A stretch of 64,000 bases of DNA from Brachybacterium subflavum (lineage in GTDB: Bacteria; Actinomycetota; Actinomycetes; Actinomycetales; Dermabacteraceae): positions 1 to 64,000 of the forward strand of contig NZ_VIGP01000004.1 in the NCBI RefSeq assembly GCF_009299795.1. Direction: 5' to 3'. This document shows positions 20,828 through 29,797 of the stretch, piece after piece (the stretch's first letter is position 1; every line of letters begins with the position of its first letter). The translations under genes and the position numbers were made by a program. The notes below the pieces were generated by a model, which was given only the letters and a program-made list of their open reading frames with translations, made no database searches and was not told the DNA's origin.

Positions 20828-22651
20828 ATGGCCCATCTACTGGGAGCCGAGAAGATCCATGTCGCCCTGCCCGCCCGCGTCCTGCTGGACGCCGTCACCC
20901 TGGGCATCGAGGACGGCGACCGCATCGGCGTCGTCGGCCGCAACGGCGACGGCAAGTCCACGCTGCTGCGCGTGCTCGCGGGGGCGCAGACGCCCGACGA
21001 CGGACGCGTGACCGTGCGCGGAGGCCTGCGCGTGGGTGCGCTGTCCCAGCAGGACGTGGCCGAGATCGGGGAGAGCGTCCGCTCGCGCGTGGTCGGCGAC
21101 CGCCCTGAGCACGAGTGGGCCTCGGATCCCCGGATCCGCGACGTCCTCTCCGGTCTGCTGGGCGAGCTCGACCTCGACGCCGAGCTCACGAGCCTCTCCG
21201 GCGGCCAGCTGCGCCGCGTCCACCTCGCCGAGCTGCTGGTGCGCGACGTGGACGTGATGCTCCTGGACGAGCCCACGAACCATCTGGACGTCGAGGGCAT
21301 CTCCTGGCTGGCGGGCCACCTGAAGCGGCGCTGGCCCTCGCGCAGCGGGGGCATCGTGGTGGTCACCCACGACCGCTGGTTCCTCGATGAGGTCTGCACG
21401 CGCATGTGGGAGGTGCACGACGGCGTGGTCGACCCCTTCGAGGGCGGGTACGCGGCCTACGTCCTGCAGCGCGTAGAGCGCGACCGCCAGGCCGCCGCGA
21501 TCGAGGCCAAGCGCCAGAACCTCATGCGCAAGGAGCTCGCCTGGCTGCGACGCGGGGCCCCCGCACGCACCTCGAAGCCGAAGTTCCGCATCGACGCCGC
21601 GAACGAGCTGATCGCCGGCGAGCCGCCCCTGCGCGACACCGTCGAGCTCACCCAGCTCGCGACCTCGCGCCTGGGCCGCGACGTGATCGATCTGGAGGAC
21701 GTGAGCGCCGGATACGAGGGGCGGGAGGTCATCCGCGATGTCACGGTGCATGTGGGGCCGGCGGACAGGATCGGCGTGCTGGGCCCGAACGGCGCCGGGA
21801 AGTCCACGCTGCTGGCCCTGGTCACAGGGGATCTGGAGCCGATGGCCGGACGCGTGAAGCGTGGGAAGACCGTCACGGTCCAGCAGGTCACCCAGAAGCT
21901 CGAGGGCCTCGCCGATCATCTGGACGAGCGGGTCAGCGATGTCGTCGGCCGTTACCGCACCACGTTCCGGGCGGGGAAGGACGAGGTCACCCCGGGCCAG
22001 CTGCTCGAGCGCCTCGGGTTCACCACCGCGCATCAGAAGGTGCGCGTGGGATCTCTCTCCGGCGGGCAGCAGCGGCGATTGGATCTGCTGCTGACGCTGC
22101 TGGACGAGCCCAACGTGCTGGTGCTCGACGAGCCGACGAACGACATGGACACCGACATGCTCGCGGCCATGGAGGATCTGCTGGACACCTGGCCCGGCCC
22201 GCTGATCGTCGTCTCGCACGACCGCTATCTGCTCGAGCGCGTGACGGACATCCAGTACGCGGTGCTCGACGGGCACGTGCGTCACCTGCCGGGCGGCGTG
22301 GAGCAGTACCTCGCGCTGCGTGCGGCGGGCGCGGGCGAGAGTGGTGCACGGACGTCGGCGGGGACGTCTGAGGCGTCGGCGCCGGCCCCCGATGCTCAGC
22401 CGACGACGGCCTCCCCCGCCACCGCACTCTCGGGCCGCGAGCTGAGGGAGGCGCAGAAGGCGCTGTCCGCTGTCGAGAGGCGGATGGAGAAGCTGACCCG
22501 TCGCGCCGAGGAGCTCACCGCGCAGATGACCTCGCACGATCCGGGGGACGTCTCCGGCCTCCAGGAGCTCGGCGCGACGCTCCAGAGTGTCCAGGGCGAG
22601 CTCGCCGAGACCGAGGAGCGCTGGCTGGAGCTGTCCGAGCAGGTGGGCTGA
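20828..22651 (+). CDS. ABC-F family ATPase (Uup/EttA-like)
   Basis: Soluble ABC-F protein (607 aa) with two nucleotide-binding domains and no membrane part; such proteins act on ribosomes (translation factors or antibiotic-resistance proteins). Domain 1: Walker A GVVGRNGDGKSTLL, signature LSGGQLRRVHLAELL, Walker B MLLDEPTNHLD. Domain 2: GVLGPNGAGKSTLL, LSGGQQRRLDLLLTLL, VLVLDEPTNDMD. A linker with KRQNLMRKELAWLRRG joins them, and the C-terminal coiled coil (about 535-605) with Ser/Ala-rich tether resembles Uup. ATG 20828 is chosen over an upstream in-frame start because GGGGAG is placed before it. Confidence 0.92.
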   Translation: MAHLLGAEKIHVALPARVLLDAVTLGIEDGDRIGVVGRNGDGKSTLLRVLAGAQTPDDGRVTVRGGLRVGALSQQDVAEIGESVRSRVVGDRPEHEWASDPRIRDVLSGLLGELDLDAELTSLSGGQLRRVHLAELLVRDVDVMLLDEPTNHLDVEGISWLAGHLKRRWPSRSGGIVVVTHDRWFLDEVCTRMWEVHDGVVDPFEGGYAAYVLQRVERDRQAAAIEAKRQNLMRKELAWLRRGAPARTSKPKFRIDAANELIAGEPPLRDTVELTQLATSRLGRDVIDLEDVSAGYEGREVIRDVTVHVGPADRIGVLGPNGAGKSTLLALVTGDLEPMAGRVKRGKTVTVQQVTQKLEGLADHLDERVSDVVGRYRTTFRAGKDEVTPGQLLERLGFTTAHQKVRVGSLSGGQQRRLDLLLTLLDEPNVLVLDEPTNDMDTDMLAAMEDLLDTWPGPLIVVSHDRYLLERVTDIQYAVLDGHVRHLPGGVEQYLALRAAGAGESGARTSAGTSEASAPAPDAQPTTASPATALSGRELREAQKALSAVERRMEKLTRRAEELTAQMTSHDPGDVSGLQELGATLQSVQGELAETEERWLELSEQVG

Positions 22652-22747
22652 GCGCGCGCACCTGAGCGCTCGGCCTGGACCATCAGTCACGGACCCTGAG
22701 CTCCGCGGGACGCGGGCCGCGGGCCGCGTGCGCAGGGAGCACCGACG

Positions 22748-23503
22748 TCACCGCCAGCGGAAAGCCCGGACGGCCACGATGCCGATGCCCGCCGTCCAGG
22801 CGACGAGGACGAACACGAGCATCCAGTCGAGTCTCCCGTCGAGCCACGCGCTGGTGATCGCCTGCGACGCCGCCCCGAAGGGACTGAGCGCCGCCAAGGT
22901 CTGCGCCCACGGAGGCATCAGCGGGCCCGGGGTCCAGATGCCGCCCGCGAGCAGACACGTGAAGAGCGTCAGCACCCCGATCCCGTTGGCGGCGCGCGAG
23001 GTCGAGGCCAGACCTGCGATCACCGATCCGATGGCGAACATCGAACAGACCGCCAGCACGGCGACGACGGCGAGAGCTAGTGGCGAGGCCGGCATGCGCA
23101 CTCCCAGCACGGCCACGGACAGGAGGAGCGCGAGACCGGCCCCGGCCACGATCGTCGCCGCGTTGACGAGGACCTGCGCCAGGAGCAGTTGGGTCGCCCC
23201 GGTCGGTGCGGCCCGCAGGCTCCGCAGGAATCCGGTCTCGCGGTACCCGGCGATGGCGACGGGAAAGCTAATCAGCGCGACGGAGGAGATGGTCACCAGC
23301 AGCGAAAGTGGGGAGAGCAGATCGATCCCCCGCAGACCTTCGCCGGTCGCACCGTTTTGCAGCGGCTCGCGCAGGCCTGGGACGACAAATCCCTGGACGA
23401 GCAGGAGGACCGAAGGGAGAAGAATTCCTGTGAACAGGGCCGACGGGCTGCGCAACAGCAGCAGTGCCTCGACACGGCTCAGGGCGGCCACCGGCGAGGT
23501 CAT
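22748..23503 (-). CDS. ABC-2 type transporter permease
   Basis: Integral membrane protein (251 aa) with about six hydrophobic segments, ABC-2 (DrrB/YadH-like) pattern: long N-terminal helix after EALLLLRSPSALFTG, the ETGFLRSLRAAPTG cytoplasmic loop that contacts the ATPase, and GGIWTPGPLMPPWAQTLAALSPFGAASQAI near the end. ATG overlaps the ATPase stop by 4 bp. It forms an export pump with the next gene; drug, peptide or lipid export is the family norm, substrate unknown. Last gene of the leftward operon. Confidence 0.88.
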   Translation of the reverse strand: MTSPVAALSRVEALLLLRSPSALFTGILLPSVLLLVQGFVVPGLREPLQNGATGEGLRGIDLLSPLSLLVTISSVALISFPVAIAGYRETGFLRSLRAAPTGATQLLLAQVLVNAATIVAGAGLALLLSVAVLGVRMPASPLALAVVAVLAVCSMFAIGSVIAGLASTSRAANGIGVLTLFTCLLAGGIWTPGPLMPPWAQTLAALSPFGAASQAITSAWLDGRLDWMLVFVLVAWTAGIGIVAVRAFRWR

Positions 23504-24246
23504 GACGCCCTGCGCTCGGCGGAACCCGAGACCAGGGCGAGGTACGCATCCTCCAGGTCTGTGGCTTCACCAGTGGGCGCGTCTGCCATGGCGGTGACCA
23601 GCGACTGCGGTGGGCCGGTGAAGGCGCCGACGCCTTCAACGATCACGCAGATGCGGTCACACAGTCGTGCGACCTCGTCGATCGCGTGGCTCACCAGGAG
23701 GATCCCCGTCCCGTTCTCGCGCATACGGTCGATGATCGTCCAGACCTCCCGACGGCCCACCGGGTCGAGCCCCGTGGTGATCTCGTCCAGCACGACGATC
23801 TGAGGCCGTCCGATCAGCGCGAGCGCGATCGCAAGGCGCTGACGCTGACCACCTGAGAGTGTGCCGAACGCTCGGGTTCTCACTTCGCGCAGGCCGACGA
23901 GCTCCAGCAGCTCGGTTCCGTCGGCCGGATCCCGGTGTAGAGCGGCGAACATGTCCACTGCCTCGCGCACCCGAAGCGCAGCGGGCAGCGCGGTGGACTG
24001 CATCTGGTACCCCAGGATCTCCCGTACCCGCCGAGGCGAGACCGCCGGGTCGAGACCTTGCACGCGCACGCGGCCGCCATCGGGATGCGTCATACCGCAG
24101 ATGCACTCCAAGGTGGTCGTCTTCCCCGCGCCGTTGGGACCGAGGATGCCGAGGACTTCGCCGGCGTAGAGGTCGAGGTCGAGGCCGTCGACAGCCCGCG
24201 CGGACCCGAACGACTTGACCAGACCTCTGACCTCGAGCGCCTTCAC
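23500..24246 (-). CDS. ABC transporter ATP-binding protein
   Basis: ABC ATPase (248 aa), DrrA/CcmA-like. Seen: Walker A ILGPNGAGKTTTLECI, Q-loop LGYQMQSTALP, signature LSGGQRQRLAIALALIG, Walker B IVVLDEITTGLDP, and the switch His in LLVSHAIDE. GTG start at 24246 overlaps the stop of the membrane gene upstream by 4 bp. The C-terminus ends soon after the core, without a DrrA-type extension. Works with the ABC-2 permease downstream. Confidence 0.92.
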   Translation of the reverse strand: MKALEVRGLVKSFGSARAVDGLDLDLYAGEVLGILGPNGAGKTTTLECICGMTHPDGGRVRVQGLDPAVSPRRVREILGYQMQSTALPAALRVREAVDMFAALHRDPADGTELLELVGLREVRTRAFGTLSGGQRQRLAIALALIGRPQIVVLDEITTGLDPVGRREVWTIIDRMRENGTGILLVSHAIDEVARLCDRICVIVEGVGAFTGPPQSLVTAMADAPTGEATDLEDAYLALVSGSAERRAS

Positions 24247-24950
24247 CGGGGCTCCTCGGTCCCGGTGGGGCGAGGTCTCGGGACGAGCCCCACCAGGTGA
24301 CAGACAGCCTGCACGAGAACCATCGAGAACGCCCCGAGGGCGGCCATCAAGACGAGCTCGGCGGACCATCGAGGACCGATCAGGATCATCGATGCGAACC
24401 ACGTGACGACGAGGACTGCGGTGAGCATGACCGCCCGTGCACCCGCCGTCGCGCGGTCTGCCTTCGGCGGGAACGCGGTGTCCACGACCCCTCCGACCTG
24501 CAGGAGGGCGATGCCCACCCCTGTTCCGACGAGGAAGCCCGCCACGGGGATCTCGAGCGCCTGATCGGCGAGCCAGGTGACGAGGACGAGGACGCCGATC
24601 GCCAGGGCGAGCGCGTCGATGGCGACCGCCGCACATCCGCGCAGGGCACCGGGGCGTCGGTGGCGGTCCTGACGCCCGCGGGGGATGTAGTCCCAGGACC
24701 GGGCCCGGTAGATCCCGGCGATCAGTCGCCCGAGAATCATCATCGCGAGCGGCACGAGTAACGGGCTCACAGGATTGCCGCTGATCGCCCAGAGCACCGA
24801 GGCGAGAGCGAAGGCGACGCACAGAGAGGTTGCGCGCTCCAGCCACCACGACGTCAGGAAGAGTCGGCGTGCTGCGGACAGATCAACGGGGTGCAGGAGT
24901 CTCTTGACCTCGACGGGCGGCAGATCCACGGATTCACGCATCTCGTTCAC
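24243..24950 (-). CDS. multipass membrane protein of ABC operon
   Basis: Unrecognised membrane protein (235 aa) with about six predicted spans in pairs: FALASVLWAI, SPLLVPLAMMILGRLIAGI, a basic loop RARSWDYIPRGRQDRHRR, then ALALAIGVLVLVTWLAD, FLVGTGVGIALLQVGGVV, VMLTAVLVVTWFASMIL and LVLMAALGAFSMVLVQAV. It overlaps both the HTH gene upstream and the ATPase downstream by 4 bp, so it is an obligatory part of this operon. It may be an accessory subunit of the exporter or a sensor; no family is recognised. Confidence 0.75.
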   Translation of the reverse strand: MNEMRESVDLPPVEVKRLLHPVDLSAARRLFLTSWWLERATSLCVAFALASVLWAISGNPVSPLLVPLAMMILGRLIAGIYRARSWDYIPRGRQDRHRRPGALRGCAAVAIDALALAIGVLVLVTWLADQALEIPVAGFLVGTGVGIALLQVGGVVDTAFPPKADRATAGARAVMLTAVLVVTWFASMILIGPRWSAELVLMAALGAFSMVLVQAVCHLVGLVPRPRPTGTEEPR

Positions 24951-25384
24951 GGTCTCCTCCAGGGTGTGGTTTCGATGTGGTGTGAGCCGAGCCCGCCCCG
25001 GGCGATCTGGTAGACCTTCTGGCGGGAGACGGCGAGCTCCGCCGCGACGCTGACCGCGCTGAAGTCCTCGAGCAGCGCTTCCACGGCGACCGCACGGATG
25101 CCGGCGGCACGGGACACCAGGTGCGACATCAGTGCACCGACCTCCGAGGCCAGCAGCGCGACGGCGTGCGCTCCACCGAAGGGCATGGCCCAGTCAGGGT
25201 CCCCTGAGGCCGCCGCCGCGTGGAGTGCGTCGCCGCCGTCCTCGAGATGGACGCGCACCTCGGCAGGCGTGAGGCCGACCGCGACGAAGCGGTGCACCGC
25301 CTCGGCGAGGAGTGCGGGGGATTCCGCATCGCGGTGGGCGAGAACCTCACGCCAGCGGTCGATGTCGGTCTCGGGCGACTGCAT
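24947..25384 (-). CDS. HTH protein heading ABC operon
   Basis: Protein of 145 aa with a C-terminal helix-turn-helix-like segment (FSAVSVAAELAVSRQKVYQIARGGL, split around residues 111-135) and an Ala-rich helical N-terminal part. ATG at 25384 is preceded by AGGGGTGAC; an upstream in-frame start would run into the regulatory gap. First gene of the operon HTH-membrane-ATPase-permease, divergent from a TetR gene across 116 bp. Likely a local regulator of the exporter; family not recognised. Confidence 0.75.
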   Translation of the reverse strand: MQSPETDIDRWREVLAHRDAESPALLAEAVHRFVAVGLTPAEVRVHLEDGGDALHAAAASGDPDWAMPFGGAHAVALLASEVGALMSHLVSRAAGIRAVAVEALLEDFSAVSVAAELAVSRQKVYQIARGGLGSHHIETTPWRRP

Positions 25385-25471
25385 GTCACCCCTGGGGTTA
25401 CGTTGCATGCATCGACCATGTCCCCACACACCCTCGGCTGTCAACCCTAGGGCGACAGCCATTCTCTCTCT

Positions 25472-25491
25472 GCTAGCACACCCGTGCTAGC
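25472..25491. promoter_or_regulatory. probable TetR operator palindrome
   Basis: Perfect inverted repeat GCTAGCAC-ACCC-GTGCTAGC. Its right arm overlaps the TAGCGT -10 box (25488-25493) of the TetR gene that begins at 25501, so bound protein would block the gene's own transcription. It also lies in the gap shared with the divergent ABC operon. Confidence 0.75.
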
Positions 25492-25493
25492 GT
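25488..25493 (+). promoter_or_regulatory. -10 box of leaderless TetR transcript
   Basis: TAGCGT, 7 nt before ATG 25501, overlapping the palindrome 25472-25491. Confidence 0.5.
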
Positions 25494-25500
25494 GTGGACG

Positions 25501-26109
25501 ATGGCACGCGTGGACCATGAGGCAAGACGCCGGATGCTAGCCGCGGCGGTATGGCACCTTCTCGCTGAAGGCGGCATCGAGGCGGCCTCCGTGCGCGGCG
25601 TGATGGCCGAGACAGGACTGTCCTCGGGGTCGATCCGCTTCTTCTTCTCCACCCAGGCCGAGCTCCACGAGTTCGCGATGTCCTCCCTCGCCGACCGTGT
25701 CCGCGAACGCATCCGACGTGTCGGCTCAGAAAGCGGTTCGGGCGCGCGCGCCGTGGCGATGGTGGCAGAGCTGCTTCCTCTGCGCGACGACACGGAACGG
25801 GAACTGGGCGTGTGGCTCGCCTTCGTGGGCCGGTCCCGCCACGAACCGGCACTCGCCCGCATCGTCGCCGAGCAGGCAGACGCCGTCCGGCAGTTCCTGG
25901 CAGGGATCCTCGAGGATCTCGCGACGCTCGGCCTCCGGGACGAGGTCGAGAACCCACGGGCTGAAGCTGCTCGGATCAACGCCCTCGTCGATGGCCTCAC
26001 CCTCGAGCTGCTGACCGTCCCGGGCCTCCTCACGAGAGACGAGGCCGGGATCATGCTCCGGGAAGCACTGCTCCCCGGAAGCGCTTCGCGTCCAGGAGGT
26101 GACCAATGA
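25501..26109 (+). CDS. TetR-family regulator
   Basis: TetR repressor (202 aa). HTH in the first 55 residues: RRRMLAAAVWHLLAEGGIEA, ASVRGVMAETGLSSGSIRFF, FSTQAELHEFAMSS; the remainder is helical with a C-terminal TetR_C-like block (INALVDGLTLELLTVPGLL). ATG 25501 is preceded by a -10 box and a perfect 20-bp palindrome and has no Shine-Dalgarno, so it is probably leaderless and autoregulated. Its stop overlaps the start of a small membrane protein. Likely also represses the divergent ABC operon. Confidence 0.9.
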   Translation: MARVDHEARRRMLAAAVWHLLAEGGIEAASVRGVMAETGLSSGSIRFFFSTQAELHEFAMSSLADRVRERIRRVGSESGSGARAVAMVAELLPLRDDTERELGVWLAFVGRSRHEPALARIVAEQADAVRQFLAGILEDLATLGLRDEVENPRAEAARINALVDGLTLELLTVPGLLTRDEAGIMLREALLPGSASRPGGDQ

Positions 26110-26351
26110 CAGACCCATCCCGCCACGACCCCTCCCATCGCGATGCTCGCGGGCCGGCGCCGAGCCGCCGATGGGCCCCATGGTGGCTGTACCTCGTGAT
26201 CCTGCTGGGCGCCAACTACGCGCGAAACGGCCTTGTGTCGACGGACTCGCTTCCTGTGCCCATCGTCGTGGTGATTGCACTCGCACAGGCCGGGTTGCTG
26301 TTCCTCCTGATCACCGCAGTCTGGCGGTCTGTGCACCGCGGTCCCTCCTGA
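26106..26351 (+). CDS. small two-span membrane protein
   Basis: Protein of 81 aa with a polar N-terminus and two hydrophobic segments (WWLYLVILLGANYA and VPIVVVIALAQAGLLFLLIT, about 26-40 and 51-70). Overlaps the TetR stop by 4 bp, so coupled to it. Function unknown; may be part of the exporter or its immunity/sensing function. Confidence 0.75.
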   Translation: MTDPSRHDPSHRDARGPAPSRRWAPWWLYLVILLGANYARNGLVSTDSLPVPIVVVIALAQAGLLFLLITAVWRSVHRGPS

Positions 26352-26401
26352 GTGCCCGGCCGGCCGAGGGCCACAGGGACCGGCCGGGCCCCATCCCCGT
26401 G

Positions 26402-27295
26402 CTAGATGTAGTTGGTCATGACGTTGTCGACGCTGGCGTGCACGGTCTCCCTTGACACGTCCGCATCGAGCGTCATGCGGGCGACGTGAAGAGCGAGATA
26501 GGAGACCTCGTCGGCCGAGAGCGCCTCCCCCAGACGCAGCTGGACGATCGTGGCGAGCTGCTCGGCGGTGCGCGTGGCCTCGGGATAGTTGTCGCGGATG
26601 CTGAGTCCGATGGTGGATTCCTGCCCGCCCAGCTGGCGGTGGGACTGGATGCGCACGAACAGGTAGCGCACGTGCGTGATGAAGCGGGCCGCGCTCATCG
26701 AGCGGCTGTCCAGGTCGAGGGCGAAGCGCTCGGAGACCACGGCGAGCATCTGCTGGATGACGCCGGTCATGGTGTAGGTGAAGGCGAGGTCACCGGAGGC
26801 GAAGCCGGCGTTGACCAGGTGGAGCGCGAGAGCCGTGGCCTCCTCGGCACCGAGAATCGGATCCACGTGCTCGTTGATCGCCGCGAGCAGGCTCTGCGCG
26901 CGCTCGTACTCCCGGCCGTACAGGGTCTGGACCTCTGCGCGCAGCGGGTATTCCACGGTCTGTCCGCGCCGCGCGCGCTCCAGCGCACCCGCGACGTGGT
27001 CGGCGACGGCGATCGCGAGGGTCGGGCGCGTGGACTCGCGGCCCTCGATGCCGGTGGTGCCCAGGGCGATGACCACCGCCCGGAGCACCTCCTCGTCGAT
27101 CATCGAGAGGGCCTCGGCGAGATGGTCGGGGTCACGGCCGTCGACCGGGACGAAGACCCGCACGATCGCCTCGGCGTCGACCTCGTCGCCGGGTCGCGCC
27201 CGGAAGCCGATGCCGCGACCGGTGAGGATGACCTCCTGGCCCTCGCCGTCGCGCGAGAGGACCACGTTGTTGTTCAGGACGCGGAGCACCTTCAC
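26402..27295 (-). CDS. BglG/LicT-type transcription antiterminator
   Basis: RNA-binding antiterminator (297 aa). Domains: CAT RNA-binding domain (1-56; VKVLRVLNNNVVLSRDGEGQ is typical), PRD1 (about 65-170) and PRD2 (about 175-285), whose conserved histidines (for example EHVDPIL and THVRYLFVRIQSHRQL) are phosphorylated by the PTS to switch activity. Start GTG 27295 preceded by GGGAGGAAG. It lies downstream of, and on the same strand as, an EIIBCA gene whose leader has a RAT hairpin and terminator; in the absence of sugar, EIIB phosphorylates and disables such proteins. Assignment to that target is inferred from proximity and RAT match. Confidence 0.93.
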   Translation of the reverse strand: MKVLRVLNNNVVLSRDGEGQEVILTGRGIGFRARPGDEVDAEAIVRVFVPVDGRDPDHLAEALSMIDEEVLRAVVIALGTTGIEGRESTRPTLAIAVADHVAGALERARRGQTVEYPLRAEVQTLYGREYERAQSLLAAINEHVDPILGAEEATALALHLVNAGFASGDLAFTYTMTGVIQQMLAVVSERFALDLDSRSMSAARFITHVRYLFVRIQSHRQLGGQESTIGLSIRDNYPEATRTAEQLATIVQLRLGEALSADEVSYLALHVARMTLDADVSRETVHASVDNVMTNYI

Positions 27296-27433
27296 CGCGC
27301 TTCCTCCCTTCCTCGCTCGTCCTCGAGCTCCGGCATCGTCGTCGGCCGCCCGGCTCGCGCGCGGTGCGCAGTCATCCGCAGCGATCCGCCCTGCCCCATC
27401 CTGCCTGACGGGTTGCGCCGATGCCGACCGGGC

Positions 27434-27471
27434 CCGACGGCGCGCCCCCGCTGAGAGGAGCACGCCGTCGG
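27434..27471 (-). terminator. hairpin between PTS gene and antiterminator gene
   Basis: 9-bp stem (27434-27442 with 27463-27471), 20-nt loop, 20 nt after the EIIBCA stop. It may reduce read-through into the antiterminator gene. Confidence 0.45.
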
Positions 27472-27491
27472 CCCCGGAGCTCCGCCGCAGG

Positions 27492-29711
27492 TCAGCGGCG
27501 CACGCGCACCACGGTGTCGCCGGCGGCGACCTCGCCGCCCGCGACCGGCTCGACGCTCCCGAGGGACGCCGTGTTGGTGATCGTCATCAGGGTGACCGTC
27601 GGATGCCCGGCGGCGCGCACGGCGTCGAGGTCGACGGTGACCAGCAGGTCACCGCGCGTGACCTTCTGGCCCTGCGCGACCGCGACATCGAAGCCCTCGC
27701 CCTGCATCTGGACGGTGTCGATGCCGACATGGATGAGCACCTCCACCCCGTCGGACGTGAGCAGGCCGATCGCGTGGCCGGTCTGCGCGACCGACGCGAC
27801 GGTGCCGTCGACCGGGGCGAGGATCCGCCCGTCGGCCGGGTCGATGCCCAGGCCCTCGCCGAGGGCGCGCGAGGCGAAGACCGGGTCCCCGGCCTCGTCG
27901 AGACCGACGATCATGCCGCCGACGGGGGCTCCGATCTCGCGCAGCGCCCCACCCGGACGGGCGGCGCCGCCAGCAGCAGCACCCGCAGCGGGAGCACCCG
28001 CAGCAGTGGCGCCCGCACCGGCGCCGGCCGCAGGGACCGCACCCCTGCCCACCGTACCCTCGGAGGCTCCGATGGCCGCACCGACCGGCACCGCGGCGGA
28101 CTCCCCTTCCGCGGCGCGCTCCTCGGCGCTCGCCTCGACCGCGTCTCCGCCATCGGCGGCATCTGTGACATCGGCGGCACCGGCCGCGTCGCCGCGGTGG
28201 AAGGCCTCGAGCTCGTCGCGACGGGCATTGGCCTCGGCGCGCTCGGCAGGGTTCATGTAGTCCGAGAGGTAGACGAGGACCATGGCGATCACGAAGGCCG
28301 CGGCGATCGCGATGACGTAGACGCCCATGGGGTCGAAGACGGGGATGGTCAGCAGCGAAGTGAAGGCGAAGGCGCTGGTGTCGACGCCGCCCAGCAGGCC
28401 CACGATGAGGCCACCCGCGAGGCAGCCCACGAGCATGCGCGGGTAGATGCGCTTGAAGCGCAGGTGGATGCCGTAGAGCGAGGGCTCCGAGATGCCGCCG
28501 AACAGGCCCGCGAGCAGGGCGCCGGTCGCGGTCTGGCGCATCTCGGTCTCGCGGTGGCGCAGGGACAGCAGCAGCACGCCGGCGGTCGCGCCGAAGCAGG
28601 CGAAGTTCCACGTGCCCATGGGGCCCTGGATGAAGTCGTAGCCGAGGGCGTTGATGTTCTGCAGCATGAGCGCGTTCAGGGGCCAGTGCAGCCCCAGCGG
28701 GACCAGGAACGGGTAGAGCAGCGGGATGAGGATCGCGAAGACGATCGGCGCGTGGGTGTTGAGCCAGGAGAGGCCGACGCCCAGCCCGTTGCCCGCCCAG
28801 ATGCCGATCGGGCCCAGGACGAAGGCTGTCACCGGGATCATGATGAGCATGGCGAAGAAGGGCACGAACACGAGCTGCACGTTCTGCGGGAACACCTTCT
28901 GCAGGCCCTTGTAGAGCAGGGCGAGCAGGGCGACCATGATCAGCGGCACGAAGACCTGGCCGCCGTAGTCGTTGAGCTGCATGGGCAGGCCGAACACGCT
29001 CGCCACGCACTGCTGGGTGCCGAGCGTCGCGTTGGTGGTGCAGGTGACGCCGGGGATCCCGGAGTCCGCGTTGAGCATCCCGGTGAAGTTCGGGGTCATC
29101 ACGGCCGCCATCACGGCGGCACCGACCCACGGGTCGATCGCGAGCTTCTTCGCCGCGTTGTAGGCGACCATGACCGGCAGGAAGTACAGGACCGAGCGCC
29201 ACATCGCGTCGACGAACACCCAGGTCGCGGACTTGTCCTCGGCGCGGAAGTCGACGACTCCGAGGGCGTCGAGCACCGAGGCGATGGCGATGATGAGCGA
29301 GGCGCCGAGCAGCACGCCCATGAGCGGGCGGAAGGAGTCCGAGAGGTACTCGAAGAAGCTGTCGAGCCACGCGAAGCGGCCGCGGCTCTCCGCACGGATC
29401 GCGGCCTTGACCTCGGCGTCCGACTGCGGGCGGGCCGAGCCGCTGCTCATCACCGGCAGGTTCATGATCTCGGAGTAGACGCCGGCGACGGCGCCGCCGA
29501 TGACGACCTGGAAGCGGTCGCCGGACTGCGGGACCGTGCCCATCACGCCGGGCAGACCGTCCAGAGCGTCCCGGTCGACCTGCTGGCCGTCGCGGAGCTG
29601 GAAGCGCAGGCGCGTCGCGCAGTGCGTGAGGCTCTCGATGTTCTCGGGGCCGCCCACGCCGCGGACGATGTCCTCCGCGATCGTGCCGGTCCCGCTGGCG
29701 GGTGTGGTCAT
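27492..29711 (-). CDS. PTS beta-glucoside-type EIIBCA permease
   Basis: Sugar phosphotransferase permease (739 aa) with all three membrane-side domains. EIIB (1-90): phosphocysteine Cys31 in ESLTHCATRLRF. EIIC (about 105-480): many spans, with FGGISEPSLYGIHLRFKR carrying the family GI-E-P sugar-site motif. A long Ala/Gly/Glu linker (about 510-600) with low-complexity repeats, then EIIA (about 605-739) with phospho-His in VLIHVGIDTV. Family members take up beta-glucosides, sucrose or trehalose; the sugar cannot be assigned. ATG 29711 is chosen as the start because the upstream frame runs through the terminator. Controlled by the RAT/terminator leader and the BglG-type protein downstream. Confidence 0.93.
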   Translation of the reverse strand: MTTPASGTGTIAEDIVRGVGGPENIESLTHCATRLRFQLRDGQQVDRDALDGLPGVMGTVPQSGDRFQVVIGGAVAGVYSEIMNLPVMSSGSARPQSDAEVKAAIRAESRGRFAWLDSFFEYLSDSFRPLMGVLLGASLIIAIASVLDALGVVDFRAEDKSATWVFVDAMWRSVLYFLPVMVAYNAAKKLAIDPWVGAAVMAAVMTPNFTGMLNADSGIPGVTCTTNATLGTQQCVASVFGLPMQLNDYGGQVFVPLIMVALLALLYKGLQKVFPQNVQLVFVPFFAMLIMIPVTAFVLGPIGIWAGNGLGVGLSWLNTHAPIVFAILIPLLYPFLVPLGLHWPLNALMLQNINALGYDFIQGPMGTWNFACFGATAGVLLLSLRHRETEMRQTATGALLAGLFGGISEPSLYGIHLRFKRIYPRMLVGCLAGGLIVGLLGGVDTSAFAFTSLLTIPVFDPMGVYVIAIAAAFVIAMVLVYLSDYMNPAERAEANARRDELEAFHRGDAAGAADVTDAADGGDAVEASAEERAAEGESAAVPVGAAIGASEGTVGRGAVPAAGAGAGATAAGAPAAGAAAGGAARPGGALREIGAPVGGMIVGLDEAGDPVFASRALGEGLGIDPADGRILAPVDGTVASVAQTGHAIGLLTSDGVEVLIHVGIDTVQMQGEGFDVAVAQGQKVTRGDLLVTVDLDAVRAAGHPTVTLMTITNTASLGSVEPVAGGEVAAGDTVVRVRR

Positions 29712-29752
29712 GGCTGCGTCCTCGCATCCTCGGGGTGCTGCATTCGGGCATG

Positions 29753-29797
29753 AAAAAAGACCTGGGATGCATCCCGATGGGATGCGTCCCAGGTCTT
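29753..29797 (-). terminator. leader terminator of PTS operon
   Basis: On the minus strand a 19-bp stem with one mismatch (29779-29797 with 29757-29775), loop of 3, followed by a run of six U, ends 42 nt before the PTS start codon. Classical intrinsic terminator, the only one in the window with a strong U tract. Its 5' arm overlaps the 3' arm of the RAT. Confidence 0.9.
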
